From Halieaceae bacterium (lineage in GTDB: Bacteria > Pseudomonadota > Gammaproteobacteria > Pseudomonadales > Halieaceae), in the NCBI GenBank assembly GCA_009886815.1, contig QXYP01000227.1:1-9385 (forward strand): a stretch of DNA of 9,385 nt. The letters run 5' to 3'. The notes beneath the pieces were generated by a model, which had not been told where the DNA came from, ran no database searches, and was given only the letters and a program-made list of their open reading frames with translations. The position numbers were made by a program, and so were the translations under genes. Shown here piece after piece: positions 1-6,378 of the stretch; the stretch's first letter is position 1; every line of letters begins with the position of its first letter.

Positions 1-100
1 GCATTTTTACTTCGTCCCCAATTGCCGCACCCGTAGACCTCCAGATTACGTCAACGGCGCTACTTGAGCCCCTCCCTTGTGTCTATTCCCAGATGCTGTG

Positions 101-1300
101 TTAACCCAATATGTTCACAAGTTTGCCCACAGCCAGCAGCGTCATGGTAGCGAGCACCACAGCAGCCAATGTGTTGAGCATAACGCTATTACGATAACCG
201 CTGGGTAATAAGGCGCTATTGGCAACCATCATTAAAACCAGCGCAATTAGCGGGAGTAACAAGGCGTTAGTCACCTGCGCTGTGACAATAAGCGCGGCGG
301 GGCGAGTGGTCACAAGCGCAAAAAAACTTCCAATCAGGACAACCGTTAGCGCAACAATCTTGAAACTCGAGCTATCGGGGTCTACCGACCAGCCCATAGC
401 GCCACAGATGGTCCACCCCGCCGCAACCGGCGCAGCAATGGCGGAAGTGAGGCCCGCTGCAAATAAGCCAATACCCAAAACTATGGCTCCCCATCCGGGC
501 AGCTGGACTTCAATGGCTGATATTACGGCATTAAGGGGCGATTGATCGGTAGTGCCGGGTACCAGTGCCGCAGCAACGACCACAATCGCAACGGTAGTAG
601 CACCGCCAAAAAAAATTGCCACACAGGACTCCCAACGGGCACCTGACAATGCAACGCCAACTGAACACCCTTGCCAGCGCTGCCGTGCTGCTGTGGCATG
701 GAGAAATAAGTTGTAGGGCACCACCGTTGTTCCAATCAGGGCCAGTACTAAAGTCAGATTAGTGCTTGAAAAATCAGGCAGCAACCGACCCTCTGACTGT
801 ACCGAGAGTAAGGGTGCCAACAAGATGGCCAAGGCGCTAAAGAGAACACCCATCATGGCCACCAACGCGACCAAAATGCGTTCCAGCCAACGATACCGAT
901 TAATGACAATAAGGATTGCCGCGGCTATCGCGCAGAGTAAAACCACTATCGCGGAGTCGATTCCCAGCGCAGTACTTAGCCCGATACCGGCACCGGATAA
1001 GTTACCCGACTGGTATGCCGCATTGCCGACGCCAACCGCCAAGATAATCAGCAATAGCAAAGGCGTGCCCCACCAACGCCCTGCCCCAAAGCCTTTAATG
1101 AGAGACGCTAAATCACGATCCGTCGTCAAAGCACTTCGCACCGCAAGTTCCTGCAGCAGTACCGTCGCCAATACTGAAAAAACAATCGCCCAAATGAGGG
1201 TTATGCCGGTTGTCGCTCCTGCGACACTGGCCGTCGTGATGGTGCCGGGGCCGATAAATGCCGCAGCGACCATAGCTCCTGGTCCAATACGCAACCCCAT
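101..1300 (-). CDS. Atypical NRAMP-family metal-ion transporter
   Basis: This is a polytopic inner-membrane protein of about 399 residues with roughly 11 hydrophobic segments, the usual size for NRAMP (MntH-like) proton-coupled divalent metal transporters. The family is recognised from a TM1 motif at residues 17-20 (GPGT, where MntH has DPGN), the following LQELAVRSALTTDRDLA stretch (family pattern LQ.L..rLG..T..DLA), and a TM6 motif VVPYNLFLH around 193-201 (canonical MPHNLYLH). The metal-coordinating Asp and Asn of TM1 and Met of TM6 are therefore replaced by Gly, Thr and Val, and the TM6 His by Tyr. Family membership is clear, but Mn/Fe transport should not be assumed. I chose the ATG at 1298-1300 because AGAGG lies 6 nt upstream (1307-1311). 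A TTG two codons earlier (1304-1306) is an alternative start. The gene is divergent from the FAH-family gene. Confidence 0.88.
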   Translation of the reverse strand: MGLRIGPGAMVAAAFIGPGTITTASVAGATTGITLIWAIVFSVLATVLLQELAVRSALTTDRDLASLIKGFGAGRWWGTPLLLLIILAVGVGNAAYQSGNLSGAGIGLSTALGIDSAIVVLLCAIAAAILIVINRYRWLERILVALVAMMGVLFSALAILLAPLLSVQSEGRLLPDFSSTNLTLVLALIGTTVVPYNLFLHATAARQRWQGCSVGVALSGARWESCVAIFFGGATTVAIVVVAAALVPGTTDQSPLNAVISAIEVQLPGWGAIVLGIGLFAAGLTSAIAAPVAAGWTICGAMGWSVDPDSSSFKIVALTVVLIGSFFALVTTRPAALIVTAQVTNALLLPLIALVLMMVANSALLPSGYRNSVMLNTLAAVVLATMTLLAVGKLVNILG

Positions 1301-1430
1301 AAACAACCTCTAAATTCGCGACCAACGCGCTTTTGTAACCCTCAGTAGATCTGGTGTGACCTAAGATACTGCCATTATGCAACGTTCCATCCTGATCTAT
1401 AGTGCCAGCAAAGCCGGTCTGGAGCCCACC
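1301..1430. promoter_or_regulatory. Divergent intergenic region (probable promoters)
   Basis: This spacer separates the minus-strand transporter from the plus-strand hydrolase, so promoters for both should lie here. On the plus strand, TAAGAT at 1362-1367 is a weak -10 candidate. It would place a transcript start near 1374, which fits the downstream GTG start at 1431, but no -35 sits at a good distance (TTGTAA at 1333-1338 is about 23 nt away). I saw no convincing minus-strand promoter and no clear operator. The call rests mainly on gene layout. Confidence 0.3.
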
Positions 1431-2042
1431 GTGAAATCAATTCAGTTTAAAGATCAAAGCATCACGCCCGGAAAGATTGTGTGTATTGGCAAAAACTACA
1501 AGGCCCACATTGAAGAGATGCACAGCGCCGTACCAGAAGAGATGGTGGTGTTTATGAAGCCCAACTCCGCTATTGGCACCACCCTTCGGGCATTTTCTGA
1601 CGAGCCCCTGCATTATGAGTGTGAAATCTGCCTGCTCGTATTCGAGGGTGCAATAGCTGGCGTCGGTGTTGGACTTGACCTCACCAAACGAAGCCTTCAG
1701 GGAAGACTCAAGCAGGCAGGTCTCCCCTGGGAAAGATCCAAAAGCTTTGACGGCTCGGCCTTATTCAGTCGCTTTGTTCCAGCACCCGTAAACCTGACCG
1801 AATTGAGTCTGGAACTTTGGGTGGACGGCGCTTTGAGGCAACGAGGTGAAGCGACTTCGATGCTGTATTCACCTGCCGAGATTCAGCAAGAGTTGCAGAA
1901 ATTCCTTACCCTCAATGACTTCGATGTCATTATGACGGGAACCCCTGCGGGGGTGGGCCCGGTTTCCGTGGGGGCCTGTTTCGAGGCAAGGCTGATACAT
2001 GATCAGATTAAACTCAGCAGCGCTCACTGGACTGCCGTCTAA
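1431..2042 (+). CDS. FAH-family hydrolase (YcgM/FAHD1-like)
   Basis: This cytoplasmic enzyme of about 203 residues belongs to the fumarylacetoacetate hydrolase superfamily. It resembles E. coli YcgM and mitochondrial FAHD1, whose relatives are acylpyruvate hydrolases or oxaloacetate decarboxylases. Visible motifs, numbered from the GTG start, are KIVCIGKNYKAHIEEM (about 15-30), FMKPNSAIG (41-49), the metal ligands Glu63 and Glu65 in HYECE, Asp83 in GLDLT, GLPWERSKSFD (97-107) and TGTPAGVG (169-176). I prefer the GTG at 1431: GGAG lies 6 nt upstream (1421-1424) and the N-terminus then starts where family members start. An in-frame ATG at 1377 would add 18 residues but has no ribosome binding site and no family-like sequence. 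Compared with YcgM recalled from memory, about 12 residues are missing between the Glu pair and the Asp ligand, and the conserved Asp of the 'T.RD' motif is Ser88. The exact substrate cannot be read from sequence. Confidence 0.88.
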   Translation: MKSIQFKDQSITPGKIVCIGKNYKAHIEEMHSAVPEEMVVFMKPNSAIGTTLRAFSDEPLHYECEICLLVFEGAIAGVGVGLDLTKRSLQGRLKQAGLPWERSKSFDGSALFSRFVPAPVNLTELSLELWVDGALRQRGEATSMLYSPAEIQQELQKFLTLNDFDVIMTGTPAGVGPVSVGACFEARLIHDQIKLSSAHWTAV

Positions 2043-2104
2043 GTTTCAACCAAACGCTGAATACCCTAAAAATAAAAGCACACAAGACAGGGTTTATCCA
2101 AAAA

Positions 2105-2117
2105 GGTTTATTAAACC
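2105..2117. repeat. Short palindrome GGTTTA-T-TAAACC
   Basis: This is a perfect inverted repeat of two 6-bp arms around one T, in the 217-bp spacer between the hydrolase and the HNH gene. The left half, GGTTTAT, also occurs as a direct copy at 2091-2097. The size would suit a regulator binding site. It is not a good terminator: the stem is AT-rich and no T run follows on the plus strand. Function is unknown. Confidence 0.3.
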
Positions 2118-2208
2118 GTGGGCAGCCACCCACCAGATTACCTACAATAAACACCGTCAGTTCGTTAGAAGTCGTCGCCTTGCTCCATTTATTCATTAAT
2201 CTTTATTT

Positions 2209-2232
2209 GTAACTGACGCTTTTTTTCAGTAC
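2209..2232 (+). other. Small hairpin in the leader of the HNH gene
   Basis: ACTGA at 2212-2216 is the reverse complement of TCAGT at 2226-2230, and pairing extends to GTA/TAC with one bulged A. The loop is CGCTTTTTT, so the T run lies in the loop rather than after the stem, unlike a standard terminator. The hairpin ends about 28 nt before the HNH start codon. The rest of the spacer is AT-richer than the genes but shows no convincing promoter pair. Confidence 0.25.
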
Positions 2233-2259
2233 GTTTTCACAAACCTGAGAGAGAAAGCC

Positions 2260-2811
2260 ATGCAAGCGATCCTCAGACTAGACCTAGCGGGCCAACCTCG
2301 AGGCTGGTTGACCCTTCAGGAAACCATTTCTGCCTACGCTCGAGGCGATGTCATATACGGCATTGGTGATCCCCTCCCCACTGTCTATGGTGGCATTCAA
2401 CGCCTGACAGGGCATCGTTCAACCCTCGTGGTACAGCCGATCATTGCGACCGAAGGTAAAGTTTACGATGCCTTCACCCCACCACTGTGCAACCGAACCC
2501 TCTTTAAACGGGACGATCACCGTTGCTTATACTGTGGAAACCAATCCACAAGAAGCCAGCTGACTCGAGATCACGTGTTGCCCGCTAGCCGAGGGGGTAC
2601 CAACAAGTGGGAAAATGTTGTCGCCGCCTGCAAACGGTGCAATTGGCAAAAAGATAACAAAACGCCAGAAGAAGCCGGTATGCCGTTGCTCGCGGTACCG
2701 TTTCGACCCAACCCCTTCGAGTGGCACTTTCTGGCCAAAGACCGCGTTCTTACCGATCAAATGGAATACCTGTCGAAGCGATTCAAGGCTGATCGAGACT
2801 GGGCGCACTGA
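2260..2811 (+). CDS. Stand-alone HNH endonuclease-like protein
   Basis: This protein of 183 residues has an N-terminal part (1-75) that I do not recognise and an HNH nuclease domain at about 76-142. Two CxxC knuckles, CLYC (89-92) and CKRC (124-127), would bind a structural zinc. Between them lie the catalytic-type DH (104-105) in RDHVLPASRGGTNKWENVV and Asn119. CNWQKDNKTPEEAGM completes the signature of a common chromosomal HNH subfamily. A DNA-cleaving or DNA-repair role is likely by family, but there is no adjacent methylase, intron, toxin-antitoxin partner or phage gene, so its biological job is open. The start is supported by a purine-rich GAGAGAG at 2247-2253, 6 nt upstream of the ATG. 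It lies 121 bp before the MoxR gene and is probably a separate unit. Confidence 0.87.
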   Translation: MQAILRLDLAGQPRGWLTLQETISAYARGDVIYGIGDPLPTVYGGIQRLTGHRSTLVVQPIIATEGKVYDAFTPPLCNRTLFKRDDHRCLYCGNQSTRSQLTRDHVLPASRGGTNKWENVVAACKRCNWQKDNKTPEEAGMPLLAVPFRPNPFEWHFLAKDRVLTDQMEYLSKRFKADRDWAH

Positions 2812-2831
2812 AGCACATGCGAGATAATAGG

Positions 2832-2861
2832 TTCACCACGACTCACCGCAGCTGATAGGCT
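2832..2861 (+). promoter_or_regulatory. Candidate promoter of the MoxR operon
   Basis: TTCACC (2832-2837) resembles a -35 box. It is followed after 18 nt by TAGGCT (2856-2861), preceded by TGA in the extended -10 position. A transcript would start near 2868, about 65 nt before the MoxR start codon. The -10 match is poor, so this is only the best candidate in the 121-bp spacer, not a firm call. Confidence 0.22.
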
Positions 2862-2903
2862 TAACGCCCCTCAGCAGCCGTTGTGGTGCGAATCGTGACT
2901 TCG

Positions 2904-2915
2904 CTGAGCGCTCAG
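2904..2915. promoter_or_regulatory. 12-bp perfect palindrome upstream of MoxR gene
   Basis: CTGAGCGCTCAG is a perfect 12-nt palindrome ending 17 nt before the MoxR ATG. Its position, between the candidate promoter and the ribosome binding site AGGA (2921-2924), would suit an operator or an mRNA element. I do not recognise it as the site of a known regulator, and a chance palindrome of this size is possible. Confidence 0.3.
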
Positions 2916-2932
2916 AAATCAGGACCGACGTT

Positions 2933-3901
2933 ATGACAGATCGTACACGTGCCGACATTGCCGCCCTGACAGCTCGGGTCAATGCCGCTGTTGTTGGACA
3001 AGAGGCTGTCGTGCATAGCCTGATATTGGCGTTACTTTGCAACGGCAATGTCTTGCTGGAAGGACTACCTGGAACCGCTAAGACCCGTTCAATTAAAACA
3101 CTGGGGCACGCCATGGGCGTGAACCTGGGAAGAATTCAATTTACCCCAGACCTTCTTCCCGCCGACGTGACCGGGAGTGAGACTTATCACAGTAATGAAA
3201 ATGGCAGTGAACTGATTTTTGAACCCGGACCCATTTTTAACGAGTTAGTGCTAGCTGATGAGATCAATCGTGCCCCCGCCAAGGTGCAATCTGCTTTGCT
3301 GGAGGCCATGGAAGAACGCCAGGTCACCGTTGCCGGTAAAAGCTACCCTTTACCACCACTATTTCTTGTCATGGCCACCCAAAATCCCATTGAACAAGAG
3401 GGTACCTATCCCCTACCTGAAGCACAGATGGACCGTTTTTTGTTCAAGATTAGGGTTGATTACCCAGACGCTGAGGCAGAGCGAACCATTGTTCGTATGC
3501 TGCAAAATGAAGAGGGCGGACATCAACCAGAACAAGCCGCTATTGGAACCGAAGCTATTTTTGCGGCAAGACAAGCCATTCAAGCAATGACTCTCAGCGA
3601 ACCTGTGGAACGCTACCTCGTAGATTTAGTCATGGCAACGCGCCAACCTGAAGGGCTATCTACCCAGCTTGCCAGCTGGATCGCGGTAGGATCGAGCCCA
3701 CGGGCTAGCATTGCCCTGCACCGCGCTGCGCGGGCCGAGGCCTGGCTGCAAGACCGCGAGTACGTGCTGCCCGAGGATGTGCGGAGGGTCGCCCCAGCGG
3801 TTTTGCGCCATCGTTTAATTTTAAGCTACGACGCGCTGGCTGACGGCATTGATGCAGACAGGGTCGTAACCGATATTCTCGATCTCGTAGCGGCGGGCTA
3901 A
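2933..3901 (+). CDS. MoxR-family AAA+ ATPase
   Basis: This 322-residue cytoplasmic AAA+ ATPase has the standard MoxR length and layout. Walker A is GLPGTAKT (44-51), Walker B is LVLADEIN with Asp109-Glu110, sensor 1 is Asn151 in ATQNP, QMDRF with Arg168 is the likely arginine finger, and SSPRAS with Arg257 is sensor 2 at the start of the C-terminal helical lid. MoxR ATPases are thought to act as chaperones that mature or remodel protein complexes together with vWA-domain partners, two of which are encoded downstream. The gene order fits the 'MoxR proper' subfamily as I recall it. AGGA lies 8 nt before the ATG. It is the first gene of the six-gene operon, and the next gene starts 7 nt after its stop. 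No key residue is missing. Confidence 0.95.
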   Translation: MTDRTRADIAALTARVNAAVVGQEAVVHSLILALLCNGNVLLEGLPGTAKTRSIKTLGHAMGVNLGRIQFTPDLLPADVTGSETYHSNENGSELIFEPGPIFNELVLADEINRAPAKVQSALLEAMEERQVTVAGKSYPLPPLFLVMATQNPIEQEGTYPLPEAQMDRFLFKIRVDYPDAEAERTIVRMLQNEEGGHQPEQAAIGTEAIFAARQAIQAMTLSEPVERYLVDLVMATRQPEGLSTQLASWIAVGSSPRASIALHRAARAEAWLQDREYVLPEDVRRVAPAVLRHRLILSYDALADGIDADRVVTDILDLVAAG

Positions 3902-3908
3902 GTCAGCC

Positions 3909-4847
3909 ATGAGTGCCACTGCCTACGTTGCGCTCAAAGATTTGGTACGACTGCGATACCGAGCTCAGGGGTTTAGCTATCGACCCGTCCAGCCCGTGAA
4001 ATCGGTGCTCACCGGGCGCAAACGATCGCGACTACGCGGCCGAGGGTTAGACTTCGATGAGCTTCGTCACTACCGACCGGGTGACGATGTGCGCAACATG
4101 GACTGGCGGGTAACCCATCGCACACGCACACCCTTTGTCAGAGTCTATACAGAAGAACGAGACCGCCCTGTTTGGGTGGTTGTCGATCAGCGACTCACCA
4201 TGTTCTTCGGTAGTCGTTGCCAAATGAAATCGGTTGGAGCGGCGCAAACAGCCGCACTGAGTGCTTGGCGTGTCATTGGGGTCGGTGACCGTATTGGCGC
4301 TCTGCTTTTTAACGATACGACCTCAAAGGTCTATCGTCCTAGCCGCTCGTCTGGAGCCTTAATGCACTGGCTGTCTGAACTGGTCAGTATGAATCATCAG
4401 TTGGTCGCGGATAGTGACGAGCCCTCAAGGTCCACTGCTTTAGTTGAAGCGCTTCAGACGCTGAATCGCTATCTCACCCACGACAGCCTGATCATTGTTA
4501 TTTCCGATTTCGATGGCTGGAATGATCAGTGCCTCTCTACCATTAAAGCCATGCGCCAAAGTAATGATGTCATCGCTACGGTCATTACCGACCCACTTGA
4601 AAGGAGCTTGGCGAGTGCAGATCAATTAGTGGTCAGTGACGGCGCCTTTCAAATTCAGGTGGAAAGTGAAAAGAAAGAGGCCGATGCGCGCTTCAGCGCT
4701 AAGTTTGATGCACACAGAGATCGACTCACTGACACGCTCAAACGCCATGGGATTCCACTGATATCGCTGACCACCGAGTCGGAGATAACAAGCCAACTAC
4801 TACGCCAATTGGGTGGGACTCCCGCAGCACCAGCAGCGCGACCATGA
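3909..4847 (+). CDS. DUF58 domain protein
   Basis: This soluble protein of 312 residues carries the DUF58 signature at about 44-88: GRGLDFDELRHYRPGDD, then VRNMDWRVTHRTRTPFVR and EERDRP. A vWA-like fold follows, starting at VWVVVDQRLT (89-97), but its first loop reads D-Q-R-L-T rather than D-x-S-x-S, so metal binding is doubtful. A second acidic strand end is seen at ISDFD (198-202). DUF58 proteins regularly sit directly after moxR and are assumed to be a partner or target of the ATPase; their biochemistry is not established. No membrane segment is visible, unlike the larger DUF58 proteins with N-terminal TM helices. The start lies 7 nt after the MoxR stop with only a weak GGCGGG upstream, which suggests coupled translation. 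The C-terminus is Ala/Pro-rich. Confidence 0.92.
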   Translation: MSATAYVALKDLVRLRYRAQGFSYRPVQPVKSVLTGRKRSRLRGRGLDFDELRHYRPGDDVRNMDWRVTHRTRTPFVRVYTEERDRPVWVVVDQRLTMFFGSRCQMKSVGAAQTAALSAWRVIGVGDRIGALLFNDTTSKVYRPSRSSGALMHWLSELVSMNHQLVADSDEPSRSTALVEALQTLNRYLTHDSLIIVISDFDGWNDQCLSTIKAMRQSNDVIATVITDPLERSLASADQLVVSDGAFQIQVESEKKEADARFSAKFDAHRDRLTDTLKRHGIPLISLTTESEITSQLLRQLGGTPAAPAARP

Positions 4848-4867
4848 ATCGTACTGCCCATGCTTGA
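4844..4867 (+). other. Junction mini-ORF between DUF58 and DUF4381
   Basis: An ATG at 4844 overlaps the DUF58 TGA in the arrangement ATGA and opens a 7-codon frame (MNRTAHA) that stops at 4865-4867, just past the DUF4381 start at 4860. Because the DUF4381 start has no visible Shine-Dalgarno sequence, ribosomes ending on DUF58 or on this mini-ORF could deliver initiation to it. The frame is seen directly; its use is inference and it may be accidental. Confidence 0.2.
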
Positions 4868-5372
4868 AGATACGCTGCCTTCACTACCGGCCTTATTCGG
4901 TAATCCCCTTCTTCGCGGTGAACTCCAGGAGATCGTTGCCCCTGGCCCAATAGACTGGCTACCCCAAACACTAGGCTGGCAAATTTTGGGGCTGATCCTC
5001 GCCCTTGGATTTCTGCGACGAGCTTGGCGTATTTTCAGGGTTTGGCTGCGCAATCGGTATCGAAGAGAAGCGCAGCATCGGCTGCGGCAATTAGGCCCAT
5101 CGGCCAGTGCCAGTGCCATTAACGAAGTGCTAAAGCTCACCGCCATGACCGCCGCTTCTAGACGGGAAGTCGCCGCATTAACGGGAAAAATCTGGTGCCA
5201 GTGGCTGCAAACTCGAACGCCCAATCTGGTTTTTTCCACTGACACCCTGCAGATACTGGGGGACGCACTCTATGACCCTCAATCTGACCTCAGCGCTGCG
5301 CAGCGCGAAGCTCTGGTTCAGCAAGCGCATTTGTGGATAGGCCAGCACAAGGACGATCATGGATTCGGCTGA
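4860..5372 (+). CDS. DUF4381 membrane protein
   Basis: This 170-residue protein matches the DUF4381 layout: a short N-terminal region with a Pro-rich run (APGPIDWLPQTLGW, 27-40), one membrane helix at about 38-56, then a basic helix with RNRYRREAQHRLRQL (64-78), and a soluble helical tail. The positively charged stretch after the helix predicts a cytoplasmic C-terminus. The family is known almost only from moxR/vWA operons and probably serves as a membrane subunit of the complex; no activity is known. The gene is in the same reading frame as DUF58, separated from its TGA by 12 nt, and has no clear ribosome binding site, so expression likely depends on translation of the gene before it. Its 3' end overlaps the next gene by 14 nt. 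Confidence 0.85.
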   Translation: MLEDTLPSLPALFGNPLLRGELQEIVAPGPIDWLPQTLGWQILGLILALGFLRRAWRIFRVWLRNRYRREAQHRLRQLGPSASASAINEVLKLTAMTAASRREVAALTGKIWCQWLQTRTPNLVFSTDTLQILGDALYDPQSDLSAAQREALVQQAHLWIGQHKDDHGFG

Positions 5373-6378
5373 GGTTCTGGTGACACAGTTTTTGGAGCAG
5401 CTGCACTGGGTACACCCCTGGGCTTTCGTTCTATTACCCTTGCCGCTACTGATGCGTTTGATGCCTGCTTATAGAGAGCGTCGCGATGCGGTTCGCGTGC
5501 CTTTTTTTACGCGATTGCTTGAAGCAACAGAATCGCGACCCCAGCGAGGGGCCATGTTGCTCATGAGACGACGAGGCCAAAAAGTGCTGATTACTCTAAT
5601 GTGGCTGAGCTTAATTCTCGCAGCCGCAAAACCGCAGTGGCTGGGAGAGCCCATTGAACAGCAAAAAGCTGGGCGCGATTTAATGATTGCGGTTGATCTG
5701 TCGGGATCCATGGAAACCGAAGACTTCAGTCAAGCCGACGGCAATCCAGCCGATCGCTTAACCGCGGTTAAAGCCGTCTTGCAGCAACTCGCCAACGAAC
5801 GCGCGGGGGATCGGCTCATTGTTTTTGGCAGCAACGCCTACCTGCAATCGCCCTTCACAGAAGATCATCGCACTTGGCTCATGCTCCTTAACGAAACGCG
5901 AATTCGCATGGCCGGACCCAGCACAGCACTGGGAGATGCAGTGGGGCTGGCGATTAAATTGTTTAAAGCGGCAGAGACCGAGAATCGAGTTTTATTATTA
6001 CTGACCGATGGTAACGACACCGGCAGCCTCGTACCGCCTGTTGATGCAGCAAGAGTTGCTGCTGCAGAAGACATTCGAATCTATCCGATTGCTGTCGGGG
6101 ATCCTACTGCCATCGGTGAAGAAGCCATCGACCTCGATACCCTCACCCGAATGGCAGAAGTGACCGGGGGCCAAGCTTTCGAGGCATTAAGCAGCGAAGA
6201 CCTGGTTGCTGTCTTTAAACTGTTGGGCACCCTGGAACCCAATGTCTTTGACAGCGTTAAATTTAGACCCCGTACCGACATCCACTGGCTGCCCCTGGCC
6301 GCAGTGTTATTGCTGTACGTGCTTTTAAGATGCTTGGCACGCCTTTGGCCTCTACCTAAGCCCGAGATCTCACAGTAA
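5359..6378 (+). CDS. BatA-like membrane vWA protein
   Basis: This inner-membrane protein of 339 residues has two N-terminal helices (about 20-36 and 75-91), a vWA domain at about 105-290 and a C-terminal helix (about 309-327). The metal-ion-dependent adhesion site is complete: DLSGS with Asp113, Ser115 and Ser117, Thr189 in GPSTALGDAVG, and Asp217 in LTDGND. The domain probably binds a divalent metal and a protein partner. The pattern RLTAVKAVL, GDRLIVFGSNAYLQSPFTED and DTLTRMAEVTGGQAF is typical of BatA (Bacteroides aerotolerance) homologues in gammaproteobacteria. The start is supported by AAGGA 5 nt upstream (5349-5353), inside the end of the DUF4381 gene. The stop overlaps the next ATG by one base in TAATG. 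It likely forms an envelope complex with the next protein. Confidence 0.93.
   Translation: MDSAEVLVTQFLEQLHWVHPWAFVLLPLPLLMRLMPAYRERRDAVRVPFFTRLLEATESRPQRGAMLLMRRRGQKVLITLMWLSLILAAAKPQWLGEPIEQQKAGRDLMIAVDLSGSMETEDFSQADGNPADRLTAVKAVLQQLANERAGDRLIVFGSNAYLQSPFTEDHRTWLMLLNETRIRMAGPSTALGDAVGLAIKLFKAAETENRVLLLLTDGNDTGSLVPPVDAARVAAAEDIRIYPIAVGDPTAIGEEAIDLDTLTRMAEVTGGQAFEALSSEDLVAVFKLLGTLEPNVFDSVKFRPRTDIHWLPLAAVLLLYVLLRCLARLWPLPKPEISQ

Noticed and set aside
1..100. Possible 3' end of an upstream plus-strand gene (frame open from base 3 to a TAA at 102-104)
   Set aside because: Only 33 codons, no motif, and no way to judge from 100 bases. I saw no terminator for the convergent transporter gene either, so nothing is called here.
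762..1313. Plus-strand open frame of 183 codons opposite the NRAMP gene
   Set aside because: It is antisense to a clear transporter gene. Its product is rich in Ala, Pro, Ser and Thr with no domain, as expected of a shadow frame.
2105..2117. Palindrome followed on the minus strand by TTTTT as a minus-strand terminator
   Set aside because: The stem is short and AT-rich, and no minus-strand gene lies upstream of it in that direction (the HNH gene is on the plus strand).
1999..2199. Plus-strand open frame of 66 codons after the hydrolase
   Set aside because: It begins inside the hydrolase gene in another frame, has no ribosome binding site, and its product has no motif. The sequence after 2042 looks like AT-rich spacer.
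2260..2811. HNH gene as part of a mobile intron, phage or restriction system
   Set aside because: No intron structure, integrase, methylase, terminase or repeats flank it, and its base composition resembles the neighbouring genes.
4655..5245. Minus-strand open frame of 196 codons across the DUF58/DUF4381 junction
   Set aside because: Both plus-strand genes under it match known families. The antisense product has a Ser/Arg-rich, low-information composition and no recognisable motif.
5293..5306. 14-bp perfect palindrome GCGCTGCGCAGCGC
   Set aside because: It lies inside the DUF4381 coding sequence and encodes ordinary helix residues (SAAQREA region). GC-rich coding sequence easily gives such palindromes; no link to gene ends or starts.
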